A stretch of 64,000 nt of DNA from Streptomyces uncialis. Lineage in GTDB: Bacteria > Actinomycetota > Actinomycetes > Streptomycetales > Streptomycetaceae. This document shows positions 30,103 to 38,473 of the stretch, piece after piece. Under the pieces are notes generated by a model, which saw nothing but the letters and a program-made list of their open reading frames with translations, was not told the DNA's origin and ran no database searches. Every line of letters starts with the position of its first letter. The stretch's first letter is position 1. The position numbers were made by a program, and so were the translations under genes. The stretch lies in the NCBI RefSeq assembly GCF_036250755.1, contig NZ_CP109584.1, positions 1 through 64,000 on the forward strand, read 5' to 3'.

Positions 30103-30173
30103 CCGCTCCGTTTGGAGCGGGATGGGAGGCCCGGGGCGGCCGGTGAGTTTGGCGACCTGGCGGCCGCCCCGGG
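30103..30173 (-). terminator. Two strong hairpins after the DUF4097 gene
   Basis: CCGCTCC/GGAGCGG at 30103-30120, and a 13-bp stem CCCGGGGCGGCCG at 30130-30142 with 30161-30173. They occupy most of the short gap and should stop transcription from the DUF4097 gene. Confidence 0.7.
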
Positions 30174-30179
30174 GCGGAA

Positions 30180-31010
30180 CTACCAGACCCGGCCGTTGTG
30201 GGTGGACGTCTTGAGGTCCAGGTGACCGGCCCCGCGCACCCGGATGTTGCCGTTGTGGGTGCGGGCGGCGAGCTTGCCGGAGGCGGCCGGGGTGGCGCTG
30301 ATGGTCACGTCGCCGTTGTGGGTCCGGGCGGAACCGCGGCGGCCGTTGTAGGCGCCGACGGTGATCGAGCCGTTGTGCGTGGACGCCTCCAGCTCCGTCT
30401 CGACGGTGTCGATGAGGACCGAGCCGTTGTGGGTCTCCGCCTCCAGGACCTTCACGCCGCCCGCCTGCAGCGAGCCGTTGCGGGCGTCGAAGCGGATCGC
30501 TTCCAGGTCGCCGCGCACGGTCGTCTCGGCGTTCTTCGTGCTCACCGCGAGCGAGGACCCGGCGGGGAGGATGACGTCGACGGCGATCGTGCCGGTCCCG
30601 GCGCCGACCTTGGCGCCCCGCTCGGCGACGACCTGGCCGCCTGCGACGAGGCGCTGACCGCCGACCCAGATGTCACCGCCGCTGATGGTCACGCCGGTCA
30701 TCGAGCCGGTGCTGACCACGCTGCCGCCGTTGAAGCTGATGGTGGAGCCGCCGACCTGCATGACGTTGGTGCCTCCCATCCCGCCGACCATGTCGTCGGG
30801 GACGGAGACGGTGAGGGTGTTGCCGTGCGCGGTGAACTTCGTGTTGTTCACCGCGTCGGCGACCGCGCCCTCGGTGGCGGTGGTGTGCACCCGGACCCGG
30901 CCGTAAACGGCCTTGGGGTCGACGGTGACGTTGACCGCGCCGTTGGACACCGACAGGTCCAGCTCGGTGGCTCCGGCGGTGGTCATGATGTGGATCTTCT
31001 CGCTGCTCAA
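30180..31010 (-). CDS. DUF4097-type beta-repeat protein
   Basis: 276 aa from a TTG with AAGGAG at good distance; the ATG 21 bases inside (MTTAGATELDL) is less well placed. The C-terminal half is a regular beta-helix-like repeat with five THNG turns (ETHNGSVL, STHNGSITV, RTHNGDVTI, RTHNGNIRV, STHNGRVW) plus related ARNGS and AYNGR turns. This is the DUF4097/adhesin-like pattern. No signal peptide. Two operator-like repeats sit just upstream. Function unknown; such proteins often bind at membranes or act with regulators. Confidence 0.75.
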   Translation of the reverse strand: MSSEKIHIMTTAGATELDLSVSNGAVNVTVDPKAVYGRVRVHTTATEGAVADAVNNTKFTAHGNTLTVSVPDDMVGGMGGTNVMQVGGSTISFNGGSVVSTGSMTGVTISGGDIWVGGQRLVAGGQVVAERGAKVGAGTGTIAVDVILPAGSSLAVSTKNAETTVRGDLEAIRFDARNGSLQAGGVKVLEAETHNGSVLIDTVETELEASTHNGSITVGAYNGRRGSARTHNGDVTISATPAASGKLAARTHNGNIRVRGAGHLDLKTSTHNGRVW

Positions 31011-31064
31011 GGCTGCTCCTTGGTCGGAGAGTGCGGGAGCCGGGCGACCCCCGCACAACTGATA

Positions 31065-31115
31065 ATGCATCCTCACAAGATGCATTTCAAGCGTTTGGCA
31101 TCTTCTGAGGATGCC
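31065..31115. promoter_or_regulatory. Tandem operator GCATC-N7-GATGC
   Basis: Two inverted repeats, ATGCATC-N7-GATGCAT at 31065-31085 and GGCATC-N7-GATGCC at 31097-31115, have centres 31 bp apart, about three helix turns. The patch is unusually AT-rich and lies upstream of the DUF4097 gene. It looks like a dimeric repressor site pair, e.g. of a GntR or TetR type. The core matches the GATGC repeats at 6.7 and 14.6-15.3 kb. Confidence 0.6.
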
Positions 31116-31175
31116 TTTTCTGTTTGTGCAGACCAGACGGCCGCGGCCGGGGGCGCGGGCCGTCGGCGGCACGGC

Positions 31176-31442
31176 TCACCGGTCTCCGCCTCCGGCCGGC
31201 GGCCGGTCGGCGAGGACCAGGAGCTCCGCGGCGAGGTCCGGCGCGGACAGGACGGTGCGCAGGATCGAGGTGATCCCGGACCGCTCGATGGCGTTGAGGC
31301 GGTCCCACACGGCGTGGGCGTCACCGTGGACGCCGATGGCCTTGAGGTAGTCGGCCTCCGTAGTGGCGGTGTGCTCAGCACCGCACCGGCCGCACCGGAA
31401 AACCGCCTGGTCCCAGCCGCACGCAGGGGTCTTGGTGCTCAT
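31176..31442 (-). CDS. Small zinc-ribbon protein
   Basis: 88 aa, start overlapping the kinase stop as ATGA. The N-terminus has CGWDQAVFRCGRCGAEHTAT, a likely zinc knuckle with a later His. The rest is helical (RLNAIERSGITSILRTVLSA). Coupled to the P-loop kinase gene and probably its partner. Confidence 0.6.
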   Translation of the reverse strand: MSTKTPACGWDQAVFRCGRCGAEHTATTEADYLKAIGVHGDAHAVWDRLNAIERSGITSILRTVLSAPDLAAELLVLADRPPAGGGDR

Positions 31443-32395
31443 CCGCTGATCCCCTCCAGGTCCTGCGCCTCGAGGTCGGCGCGGTCCTCGGGGTCGTCGT
31501 CCTGGTCGTCGCCGTTCGGGCCGTGGACGGTGCAGACGATGTCTTCGTCGTCGTCCAAGTCGCCGTTGAGCGCGCGGAACAGGCAGGTGACGCTGTAGGC
31601 GGGCACCCACGCGTAGCCGGTGCACTCGTCGTCGTGCGGGCACGGCACCATCACGTCGAACCCGACGTCGCCCTCGCCGTCCACGTCGGTGCGCAGGGCG
31701 AGGGTGAGGTACATCTGACCGAGGCGGATCTCCGCGACGCGGTCGCCACCGGCGACGTTCGAGCCGGGCTTCCACCGCCACAGCGGCAGGATCTCCTCGC
31801 CAAAGGTCCGGCGTACGAGGTTCAGTTCGCCCAGGCCGTCGCTGCCGTCCAGCCCGAGGTCGGCCTGCCGCGTCCCGCTCAGGCGCTCCAGGAACGGCAG
31901 CAGCCGGAAGAGGCTGTCGGAGAAGACGACCTCGTCGAAGCCCTCCGCCTTGAGGGTCCGGTGCGAGTCGACCATGGCCTGGCGCTGCTTGACGACCACA
32001 CTCTCCGGCACCGTGCGGTTGGCCGGCCTCGGTCCCTGCCGCTCGATGCAGACGCTGCCGGGCGTGGTGACCATGACCGCGACGGGCAGCATGTTGTGCC
32101 GCCTGGCGGCGGCGGCCAGGGGCTCCCTGGCGGACCTGATGACATTGGTCGCGTCGACGACGGTGAACAGCCGGCGGCGCATCCTCGCCTCCAGGAGCAG
32201 GTGCAGGGCGGCGACCGCATCGCCGGTCGCGTCCTGGTCACCCGCGTCGTCGCTGACGACCTCGCGCAGTGCGTCCAGGGACAGGACCTGCGAGGCGGGC
32301 CAAGTGCGCGCGATCGTGGACTTCCCGGCGCCGGACGGGCCGATGAGGACCACGAGGCTGTGCGCGGGCATCTCCGGGTAGATCAGCTCGGTCAT
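31439..32395 (-). CDS. P-loop kinase / polynucleotide-kinase-like protein
   Basis: 318 aa from the ATG preceded by AAGGAG. Walker A is GPSGAGKST (residues ~18-26), followed by LSLDALREVVSDDAGDQ and FTVVDATNVI, the pattern of the AAA_33/Pnkp kinase fold that phosphorylates nucleic-acid ends or small molecules. ERQGPRPANRTVPE looks like the lid. The C-terminal ~130 residues form a separate domain with a CPHDDEC segment and an acidic tail rich in Asp. It is placed in the nucleotide-processing cluster. Substrate unknown. Confidence 0.75.
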   Translation of the reverse strand: MTELIYPEMPAHSLVVLIGPSGAGKSTIARTWPASQVLSLDALREVVSDDAGDQDATGDAVAALHLLLEARMRRRLFTVVDATNVIRSAREPLAAAARRHNMLPVAVMVTTPGSVCIERQGPRPANRTVPESVVVKQRQAMVDSHRTLKAEGFDEVVFSDSLFRLLPFLERLSGTRQADLGLDGSDGLGELNLVRRTFGEEILPLWRWKPGSNVAGGDRVAEIRLGQMYLTLALRTDVDGEGDVGFDVMVPCPHDDECTGYAWVPAYSVTCLFRALNGDLDDDEDIVCTVHGPNGDDQDDDPEDRADLEAQDLEGISG

Positions 32396-32493
32396 GTGAG
32401 ATCTCCTTGCGGGTGAGGGTGTTTCTGGGTTGAGGGGCCACTGCGACCGCCCCGGCCCCGGCGGGTGCGGGACCGGGGCGGCACAGAGTGCGC

Positions 32494-32826
32494 TCAACTC
32501 AGCGGCGGTCCCGAAGAATGGGTGTTGGCGATCACTGGCCCTCGCGGGGTGTCCCGGGACCAGCGGGTGTAGTCGATCGCGCTGGACACGTAGCTCGTGC
32601 TCATCAGGCTTCCGGCGTTGTCGATGCGGTCCCGCAGCTCTTCCAGGTGCCGGTCCGCCCGTGCGAGCTGGTCAAGGAGCCATCGCGCGTCGTCCGGTGT
32701 GAGCCGATCCGGGCGGGCCTGAAGCTCGGCAATCCGGGCTCGCTGCTCGGAGATGTAGTGGTCACCATCCGGCGTCATCGCGGCATCGGCGGTACAGCGG
32801 ATGCTCCCGGGCTTGGGTTCGGTCAT
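32494..32826 (-). CDS. Small hypothetical protein
   Basis: 110 aa from an ATG with AAGGAGAGA. Helical centre (QRARIAELQARPDRL, DDARWLLDQLARADRHLEEL) and a C-terminal part reading YTRWSRDTPRGPVIANTH. The frame is open 40 codons further up to an ATG at 32946 that also has a good ribosome site, but a strong hairpin lies between them, so the internal start is preferred. Confidence 0.55.
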   Translation of the reverse strand: MTEPKPGSIRCTADAAMTPDGDHYISEQRARIAELQARPDRLTPDDARWLLDQLARADRHLEELRDRIDNAGSLMSTSYVSSAIDYTRWSRDTPRGPVIANTHSSGPPLS

Positions 32827-32852
32827 GCGAGATCTCTCCTTGCGGGTGAGGG

Positions 32853-32885
32853 CGCCGGGCAGTGCGGATGAGGCACTGCCCGGCG
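32853..32885 (-). terminator. 13-bp perfect hairpin
   Basis: CGCCGGGCAGTGC and its exact complement flank GGATGAG. It lies 27 bases upstream of the ATG at 32826, inside the possible N-terminal extension, so it may attenuate readthrough into that gene. Confidence 0.7.
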
Positions 32886-32945
32886 TGGCCGGTGAGCGAG
32901 GCGGGCACTCCTTGCGCGGCGGGTTCGTCGCCTTCTTGCCCGCCA

Positions 32946-33282
32946 TCAGCTGTCTCCCTGCGGGTAAAGGGCGCGGGCAGCCCAGATCAGGCGCATCCCG
33001 GCGTTGTCGGTGATCAGGGCGGCAGCTTCGTGGAGCGGGCACGAGGCGTCGCCGTCGCGGTCGGGCTCGATCTGCTCGGCACGGCGCGCGGCGACGGTGA
33101 CCAGCTGCGCCAGGGCCGCGATGAACCCGCCGGGCGGGTCGGTGTCCTCGATGAGCTCGCGCAGGATCGCGGCGAGCTCCTCCTGGTCGATGTCGTCGGC
33201 GCTGAGGTCGTCCTCGATCTGCTGGAGAGCAAACGAGGCGATGCAGACGGCAGCCCGTACGCGTTCGATGCGGGTGCGGTCA
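32946..33282 (-). CDS. Helical protein with no clear start codon
   Basis: About 110 aa. Good coding character: VRAAVCIASFALQQIEDDLS, then DDIDQEELAAILRELIEDTD and AARRAEQIEPDRDGDASCPL. The upstream gene ends at 33280 and a GTGA overlap is present, but that GTG is in the wrong frame. In the right frame no ATG, GTG or TTG occurs near. Either a rare start, an error in the read, or a real frameshift just after the GTG is involved. Family unknown. Confidence 0.5.
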
Positions 33283-33864
33283 CCGGCGGGCGCCGGGGCG
33301 GGTGGTGAGCCAGACGGTGACGGCTGCGGCGCCGACGCCGATCGCGCGGTGCAGTGCGGCGTCCAGCTCCATCCACGCGCTGCCGGGCCCGGTGAGCTCC
33401 GAGGTGGCCTTGCCGTCGTCGTCGACACGGGCGGCCTTGCAGTGCTCGATGTAGCCCGTCTTCTTGGTCTTCTTCGCCAGCCACAGCAGCAGCGCGCCGC
33501 GGTCGATCGCCGCGTGTGTCCCGGCGTTGATGGCCGCGCCGGCGAGCAGCGCGGTCGGTGTGACGCGGTAGCCGAACGCGCGGGTGATCGCGATGGTCGC
33601 CCCGAGCTGCACGGCGGTGTATGAGGCGACGTGGCAGGCGACTGCACGCCTGCCGAGGGTGCTGGTGGTCATGGTCGGGCGGGTGGAGTCCGGGGCGGCG
33701 GGGGAGCCGTCGCCGTGGACCAGGTCGTCGCCGTACAACCTCTTCCGCGAAGCCGTCTTCGATCCCTGGACCCAGTGGTCACAGGCAGGGTGCAGCTCTC
33801 CGAACGTCGCCAGGAGGGCGCCGAAGAGGGCCAGGCGCTCGGTGGTGAGGGGCAGACGAGGCAT
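33280..33864 (-). CDS. Membrane protein of unknown function
   Basis: 194 aa from an ATG with AGGAGAA. An early CDHWVQG segment, then hydrophobic helices (CHVASYTAVQLGATIAITRA; PTALLAGAAINAGTHAAID) and a C-terminal hydrophobic stretch (GVGAAAVTVWLTT). The repeated H residues within helices are notable. Similar small membrane proteins sit in transfer regions of actinobacterial plasmids. No family named. Confidence 0.6.
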   Translation of the reverse strand: MPRLPLTTERLALFGALLATFGELHPACDHWVQGSKTASRKRLYGDDLVHGDGSPAAPDSTRPTMTTSTLGRRAVACHVASYTAVQLGATIAITRAFGYRVTPTALLAGAAINAGTHAAIDRGALLLWLAKKTKKTGYIEHCKAARVDDDGKATSELTGPGSAWMELDAALHRAIGVGAAAVTVWLTTRPGARR

Positions 33865-33941
33865 GCTGGGGTTCTCCTGATCGCGAAATCTCGGGTGGAG
33901 GGAGCGGGGCGCCGGCCTCTTGCCGATGCTGCGGCGCCTTT

Positions 33942-33976
33942 GATCCCGCCCCGGCCGGGCCGGCCGGGGCGGGATC
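33942..33976. terminator. 15-bp perfect GC hairpin
   Basis: GATCCCGCCCCGGCC and its complement surround GGGCC. It lies right after the stop of the RRQRL-type gene on the minus strand. It is one of the strongest hairpins in the window. Confidence 0.8.
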
Positions 33977-33980
33977 ACGT

Positions 33981-34397
33981 TCACGCGGCCAGGCGGTGTG
34001 CGGCCGGGGCCGGGGGAGCGGTGTAGCTGCTGGGGTCCGCGGGCGTGCCGTCGTGGCACTCCAAGCAGCTCTTCAGGGAGGTCGGAAGCACGAAGAAGTA
34101 CCGTCGGCGGCAGGTGCCACAGGTCTGTCTGGCAGCCATCGCCCGGTCGAGCGCGAACTCCTTGGCGAGGGTCATCGGCCGCACCGGCCGGGCCTTCGCG
34201 ATCTCGTACAGCAGGCCGTTCTTCGGGCCGCGGGTCTCGACCTCGGCGACCGGGTCCTGGCCGCCGGGACGCAGACCCATAGCCCTGAGCTGGCGTTTGG
34301 TCGCGTATCCCAGGGGCGCGCACAGGCGCTTGAACACCGGGATCGTCGTCTCGGGGACGTCCGGGACGCAACGGTCGGCGTCGTCCTGGCCGGCCAT
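33981..34397 (-). CDS. RRQRL-motif zinc-binding protein
   Basis: 138 aa. The motif KRQLRAMGLRPGGQDP corresponds to the RRQRL signature. Later come CGTCRRRYFF and SCLECHDG, two CxxC knuckles that would hold zinc. Such proteins are common on actinobacterial plasmids and ICEs, with unknown biochemical role; nucleic-acid binding is likely. Its ATG overlaps the stop of the small gene upstream. Confidence 0.75.
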   Translation of the reverse strand: MAGQDDADRCVPDVPETTIPVFKRLCAPLGYATKRQLRAMGLRPGGQDPVAEVETRGPKNGLLYEIAKARPVRPMTLAKEFALDRAMAARQTCGTCRRRYFFVLPTSLKSCLECHDGTPADPSSYTAPPAPAAHRLAA

Positions 34398-34618
34398 CAC
34401 CGGCTCCCGGTATCGGACGGACGGCGCTGACGCAGCGGACAGCGGGGGCCGGGGGCGGCGGGGCGAGGGAGGCCGGTCCTGCGGCGTGGCCGGGGGATGA
34501 GCACGGTGAACCCTCCGAGTCGGGACGGGACAGTGGCTGACACGTACAGGCGCCCGCCGTCCCCGGGACGGGGGTGGCGGGCGGGGATGCGCTGAGCCCG
34601 GTCGGCCTGCCGGGTCAC
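34397..34618 (-). CDS. Small basic protein, weakly supported
   Basis: 73 aa from GTG. Contains GGRLYVSATVPSRLGGFTVL followed by an Arg/Pro-rich tail. The TGATG junction with the RRQRL gene suggests coupling. Composition makes it hard to separate from chance, so it is tentative. Confidence 0.35.
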   Translation of the reverse strand: MTRQADRAQRIPARHPRPGDGGRLYVSATVPSRLGGFTVLIPRPRRRTGLPRPAAPGPRCPLRQRRPSDTGSR

Positions 34619-34686
34619 CGGAACCGTCCGCCCGGTGCGGTGCGGGCGGCGGTGCCGGTGGCCGGGCAGGGCGGTCGGAGCTGGGG

Positions 34687-35022
34687 TCAGAGGGCAGTGG
34701 AGAGGACGCCGAGGACGAGGGCGGCCGCGCTGCCGAGGACGAGGGCGGCGCTGCCGGAGGCCCAGAAGGGGCGGCCCATGCCCTTGGGGTCGCGGAGGTC
34801 GCTCAGCCCGTCGGCGATGCGCGCGTGCATGGCGGTCAGCGGGGGGAGGGTGGCGTACCAGCGGCCGAGGCGGTCGACCTCGCCGGCGGCTTCGTCGTCG
34901 GGTATGTGTCCGCCGTGGAGCGTGAGGCGGTGGGCGTTGCCTTCGGCGGCCAGGTCGGCGAGGTTCAGGACGACGGGGCTGGTGGTGCGGCAGACGGTGC
35001 AGCGGTAGCGGTAGCGGCGCAC
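34687..35022 (-). CDS. Small zinc and membrane protein
   Basis: 111 aa from a GTG after AGGAG. The start RRYRYRCTVCRTTSPV has a CxxC pair. A later segment has TLHGGH, and the end is a single membrane helix (GSAALVLGSAAALVLGVL). Probably anchored by its C-terminus with the metal site in the cytoplasm. Confidence 0.6.
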   Translation of the reverse strand: MRRYRYRCTVCRTTSPVVLNLADLAAEGNAHRLTLHGGHIPDDEAAGEVDRLGRWYATLPPLTAMHARIADGLSDLRDPKGMGRPFWASGSAALVLGSAAALVLGVLSTAL

Positions 35023-35072
35023 GGGGTGTCGGTCTCCTGGGGGCGGGTGGTGTTTCCGGCAGGGAACGGCGA

Positions 35073-35100
35073 CGCCCCGCCCGGGTGTCCGGGCGGGGCG
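35073..35100. terminator. 12-bp hairpin with GTGT loop
   Basis: CGCCCCGCCCGG and CCGGGCGGGGCG. It lies between the gene starting at 35365 and the gene at 34687-35022. Confidence 0.75.
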
Positions 35101-35155
35101 CGATGTCGAGCGGGGGTTTTGGTGGTGTTCTCCGCGTTCTGGGCGGAGGGGGTGG

Positions 35156-35365
35156 TCAGTTGTTGATCTGCCTGCGGAGCTCCGCGGCGAGGCGGAGGAT
35201 CTCGTGGGCCATGTCGGTGATCGTCTGGAGCTGCCTGTCGATGTCGGCCGGGTCCGCTCCGGTGAACGAGAACGAGCGGCCGTCGTCGCTGCCCGGCTGC
35301 GGGCCGGTGAACGAGAACGACCGGTCGTCGCGGTTCGGTTCGGGGTTGGTGAACGAGAACGACAC
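35156..35365 (-). CDS. Short protein with SFSFT repeats
   Basis: 69 aa from a GTG with GGAG seven bases upstream. The first half repeats SFSFT three times (VSFSFTNPEP, RSFSFTGPQP, RSFSFTGADP). The second half is a helix (DRQLQTITDMAHEILRLAAE). The repeat may be a beta-type interaction motif. Unknown function. Confidence 0.55.
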   Translation of the reverse strand: MSFSFTNPEPNRDDRSFSFTGPQPGSDDGRSFSFTGADPADIDRQLQTITDMAHEILRLAAELRRQINN

Positions 35366-35382
35366 GGGCAGCTCCAGCCGGG

Positions 35383-35841
35383 TCAGATGTTCATGTGGTG
35401 GGCGCGCCGGATGGCGGCCTCCCACACGCTACGCACCTGTGCTCCGGTGTGGGAGTCGTTCCAGGAGGGGATCGACTGCCACTGGTTGCCGTGCTGGCGG
35501 CGGGCCTCGTCCAGGAGGAGGTTCCCGGCGTCGCGGTAGGCGGTGGTGCGGGCGCCGGCCGCGGCGCGCAGGGCGCCGATGGAGCAGCGGGCGCCTTCGG
35601 GGTGGATGAGGGTGCGTCTGGCCCAGCCGTGGGTGTAGAGGAACGTGAGCGCGTCGGTGAGGGTGTTCTCGACCGGTCCGGTCAGGCGCACCTGTGGGGC
35701 GGCGGTGAGGTGGAGGGGCACCTGTGCCGGAGCTGCGGGGGTCACGGCGGCGGGTTCCGGTGTGGGGTCGAGGAGTTGGAACGCCTTCGCGTACAAGTCG
35801 GTGTCGAGGGGGGTGAAGTCGGTGTCGGTGCGGGTGTTCAT
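35383..35841 (-). CDS. DUF6197-like protein
   Basis: 152 aa. The C-terminal ~90 residues (TDALTFLYTHGWARRTLI, GARCSIGALRAAAG, IPSWNDSHTG) fit the DUF6197 pattern common in Streptomyces accessory regions. The N-terminal part is a Pro/Ala linker. It overlaps the end of the ATPase gene by 4 bp. Role unknown. Confidence 0.65.
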   Translation of the reverse strand: MNTRTDTDFTPLDTDLYAKAFQLLDPTPEPAAVTPAAPAQVPLHLTAAPQVRLTGPVENTLTDALTFLYTHGWARRTLIHPEGARCSIGALRAAAGARTTAYRDAGNLLLDEARRQHGNQWQSIPSWNDSHTGAQVRSVWEAAIRRAHHMNI

Positions 35842-38045
35842 GCTGCTCTCCACAGGCCGTTCTCGTTGGTGACCTCGTCCCGCTTCTTCAGCTCGGACAG
35901 GCGCGGCTTGATGTTCTTGGCGGAGGTGCCGAGTTTTCGGGCGATGGTCTCGGCGGTCATGGGGAGGGATTGCTCCCGCAGGAGTTCGAGGATGCGCGGT
36001 TTGATCAGCTCCTGTCCGTCAGGCGGCCCGCCGGGTCCGGCAGGTCCGGCGGTCTGGTGGGGGCCGCCGGGGTTGTGGTGGGGCTGCTGCTGCGGGGAGG
36101 GGGCGCCCTGTGCTGCGGCGAGGAGGTCGGCGAGGCTGCCGACCAGGTTCTTGCCGCGCTTGTCGACCATCGGCGTCTGGGCGACCGCGTCGCGCTCGCG
36201 CCAGGCGTCGCAGTCCTCGATCCCGACCGGCGGCTCGCCTCCGGCGAGGGAGACGGGCGGCACGTCCAGGTGCAGGGAGCGGAACTGCACGGCCTGGGAG
36301 CCGGGGGTGAGGAGGTAGCCCAGGCCGAAGGTGCCGTCCTCGGGAGCGGCGGCGGCCTCGGTGGCCAGGCCGCTCATGTCCCGGTTGCTGACCTTGGCGT
36401 ACTGGCCCGGCCACTGCGAGGGGATCATCGACAGGTCGAGGCCCTCCGCGCCCTCCACCGCGTTCGCCCCGACCAGCGATCCCTGGCCCTTGGCGCACCG
36501 CAGGAACACCGCGCCACCACCGATCAGCAGCTGTGAGCGGATCACGGTGGAGTTGCCGAGGTCTTCGGCCAGCGGGGTCTGGGTGGCCAGGACCACGCCG
36601 ATGCCCCGCTTGAGGGAGCGGCGGGTCAGCTGTTCCACGATCGCCTTGGCCTCCAGGTGGTACGGGGAGGAGGCCGACAGCAGCATGTGCGCTTCGTCGA
36701 TGACGACCAGGACCAGCGGGTCGGTGAACGGGAAGGCGGGGGAGCGGTAGCGGGCTTCGCGGTCGAGCATCATCGCGTAGGCCAGGCGCAGCGCGCCCAT
36801 CGCCTCGTCCAGGCCGTCCCCGAGGTAGGCCGAGAGCGAGGCGCCGGCGATGGTCCCGGCCTGCGGGGAGGCGAGGATCACCGCGATGCCGGAGCGGTGG
36901 GCGGAGAGCAGGATCTGCTCCAGCAGCCCCGACTTGCCCGAGCGCGAGCCGCCGACGAGGTAGAGGTGGCGGGCGCCGGACCCGGGCTGCGCCAGCGGCA
37001 GGAGCGCGGCCCGGCCGTCGACGTAGGTGCCGGCGCGGACGTAGCCGCGGGAGTCCATCGACAGCTCGTCCAGGACCGAGGAGAGCATCGTGCCGTGCAT
37101 CAGCGCGTGCTCCCGCATCACCCGGATCCCCATCTGCGACGGCTTGTCGCCGGGGGCCAGGGCGATCTGGATCGTCTCCAGGTCCAAGTTGCCCGCGAGG
37201 TCCTGGAGGTTGACGGTGCCGATCGCCCGGCGGTCGCGGGTGGCGATGCCCTCCCAGTCCAGCGGCCCGTCGTAGCGGGTGACGGTCAGGGTGGTGCCGG
37301 GCATCGCGCCCTCCGGGACGCCGACGTACGCGGCCCACAGCTCCTCGGGCGTCGTGGGAGTACCGGCCGTGATCTGCGGCTGCGCCGCCGGTGCCGTCAG
37401 CTGCACGGTGACGGGCAGCGCGTTCGGCGCGAAGTGCTTGGGGTCGCCCAGCTCCACCTGGGAGATGGGCACCCGGTAGACGGCGGCGATGTCGCCTTCC
37501 CGGACCTTCACCTGCTGCCCGGGGGGCAGCGTGATGATCCCGGTGAACGCCACGTGGCCGCCGTCGCCCTGGAGGACGAGCTGCTCCAGGGCGGCGCCGG
37601 GCTGGATGAGCTTGCGGCCCTCGGTCTGGGTGGGGCCGGAGATGAACTCCGCCCAGAAGGCTGCGATCACCTGCTCCTGCGAGGTGAGCCCCGCTCCCGT
37701 GCCCGCGCCCTGGGTGGTGGTCGCGGGCGTGAGCGCGGCGGTGGGGGTGTGTCCGGTGAGGTTGCGGTGGTGGGCGAGGGCGGCCGCCCCGGCCGGGGCG
37801 GCGAGCCCGAGGGCGATCAGCGGGTTCCCGCCCGCGGCGAGGACCTCGCCGGCGGCGATGCCGCAGCCGGTGGTGGTGAGCCCGCACGCGATCAGGGACC
37901 GCAGAGCCGGGGCGGAGGCGCCGACGGCCCACGCTCCGGCTCCGGCCGCCGCGGCGGCGAGGGCGGACCAGGGGCCGGCCACGAGTGGCACCACCGCGAG
38001 CGCGGCGGGCGCGTACTGAACGAACTGAGCTCGGGTCGGCCCCAT
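35838..38045 (-). CDS. FtsK/TraB-like DNA-translocating ATPase
   Basis: 735 aa. Hydrophobic segments between about residues 10 and 90 would anchor it in the membrane. The motor domain has Walker A GGSRSGKS at 365-372 and Walker B VLVVIDEAH at 445-453. A Q-rich linker leads to a C-terminal winged helix (MTAETIARKLGTSAKNIKPRL), as in FtsK/SpoIIIE and Streptomyces TraB, where it recognises DNA. A strong AGGAG precedes the ATG. It is the likely coupling or pumping ATPase for conjugation and is followed by a cluster of small membrane and coiled-coil proteins. Confidence 0.8.
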   Translation of the reverse strand: MGPTRAQFVQYAPAALAVVPLVAGPWSALAAAAAGAGAWAVGASAPALRSLIACGLTTTGCGIAAGEVLAAGGNPLIALGLAAPAGAAALAHHRNLTGHTPTAALTPATTTQGAGTGAGLTSQEQVIAAFWAEFISGPTQTEGRKLIQPGAALEQLVLQGDGGHVAFTGIITLPPGQQVKVREGDIAAVYRVPISQVELGDPKHFAPNALPVTVQLTAPAAQPQITAGTPTTPEELWAAYVGVPEGAMPGTTLTVTRYDGPLDWEGIATRDRRAIGTVNLQDLAGNLDLETIQIALAPGDKPSQMGIRVMREHALMHGTMLSSVLDELSMDSRGYVRAGTYVDGRAALLPLAQPGSGARHLYLVGGSRSGKSGLLEQILLSAHRSGIAVILASPQAGTIAGASLSAYLGDGLDEAMGALRLAYAMMLDREARYRSPAFPFTDPLVLVVIDEAHMLLSASSPYHLEAKAIVEQLTRRSLKRGIGVVLATQTPLAEDLGNSTVIRSQLLIGGGAVFLRCAKGQGSLVGANAVEGAEGLDLSMIPSQWPGQYAKVSNRDMSGLATEAAAAPEDGTFGLGYLLTPGSQAVQFRSLHLDVPPVSLAGGEPPVGIEDCDAWRERDAVAQTPMVDKRGKNLVGSLADLLAAAQGAPSPQQQPHHNPGGPHQTAGPAGPGGPPDGQELIKPRILELLREQSLPMTAETIARKLGTSAKNIKPRLSELKKRDEVTNENGLWRAA

Positions 38046-38060
38046 GATCCTTCGTTCTCC

Positions 38061-38453
38061 TTACTGCTGGGCGTAGAAGCCGGCTTCGGCCATGTCGACG
38101 GGGGAGGAGTCGACCGCGTCGGCGATGCCGCCGTGGTCGTTCTCGGTGGTGGTCTTCGCGTCGTCGGCGGCAGCGGAGGCGCTGTCGGCGGCGGAGGTGT
38201 AGGCGCCGGCCGCGTCCTTGACGCCGGTCATGGTCAGCGCGGCGTCGGCGAACTCAGCGGTGGTCGCGTCGTCGACGGCCAGCGCCTTCATCGTTTCGGA
38301 GGCGTCGAGCATCTGCTCGGCGGCGTCGTCGACGTCGGAGGCGAGGGTGGTGACGGTCTGGGCGTGGGCGTGGACCTTGTGGGTGAGCCAGGCCAGCTTG
38401 GTGCGCAGGGCCGCGTAGTTCGCGGCGTCCTTCAGGGTCTCGGTGGCGCTCAT
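38061..38453 (-). CDS. Small helical protein with shared C-terminal tail
   Basis: 130 aa, acidic helical protein (TLASDVDDAAEQMLDASETM, EFADAALTMTGVKDAAG). It ends HGGIADAVDSSPVDMAEAGFY plus three residues. The adjacent protein at 38474-39532 ends with a matching tail. Helical length and position next to an FtsK-like ATPase recall WXG100/ESX partners, but no WXG motif is seen. It may be a secreted or channel-associated substrate. Confidence 0.65.
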   Translation of the reverse strand: MSATETLKDAANYAALRTKLAWLTHKVHAHAQTVTTLASDVDDAAEQMLDASETMKALAVDDATTAEFADAALTMTGVKDAAGAYTSAADSASAAADDAKTTTENDHGGIADAVDSSPVDMAEAGFYAQQ

Positions 38454-38473
38454 GGGGGCCTCTCCTGCTCTCT

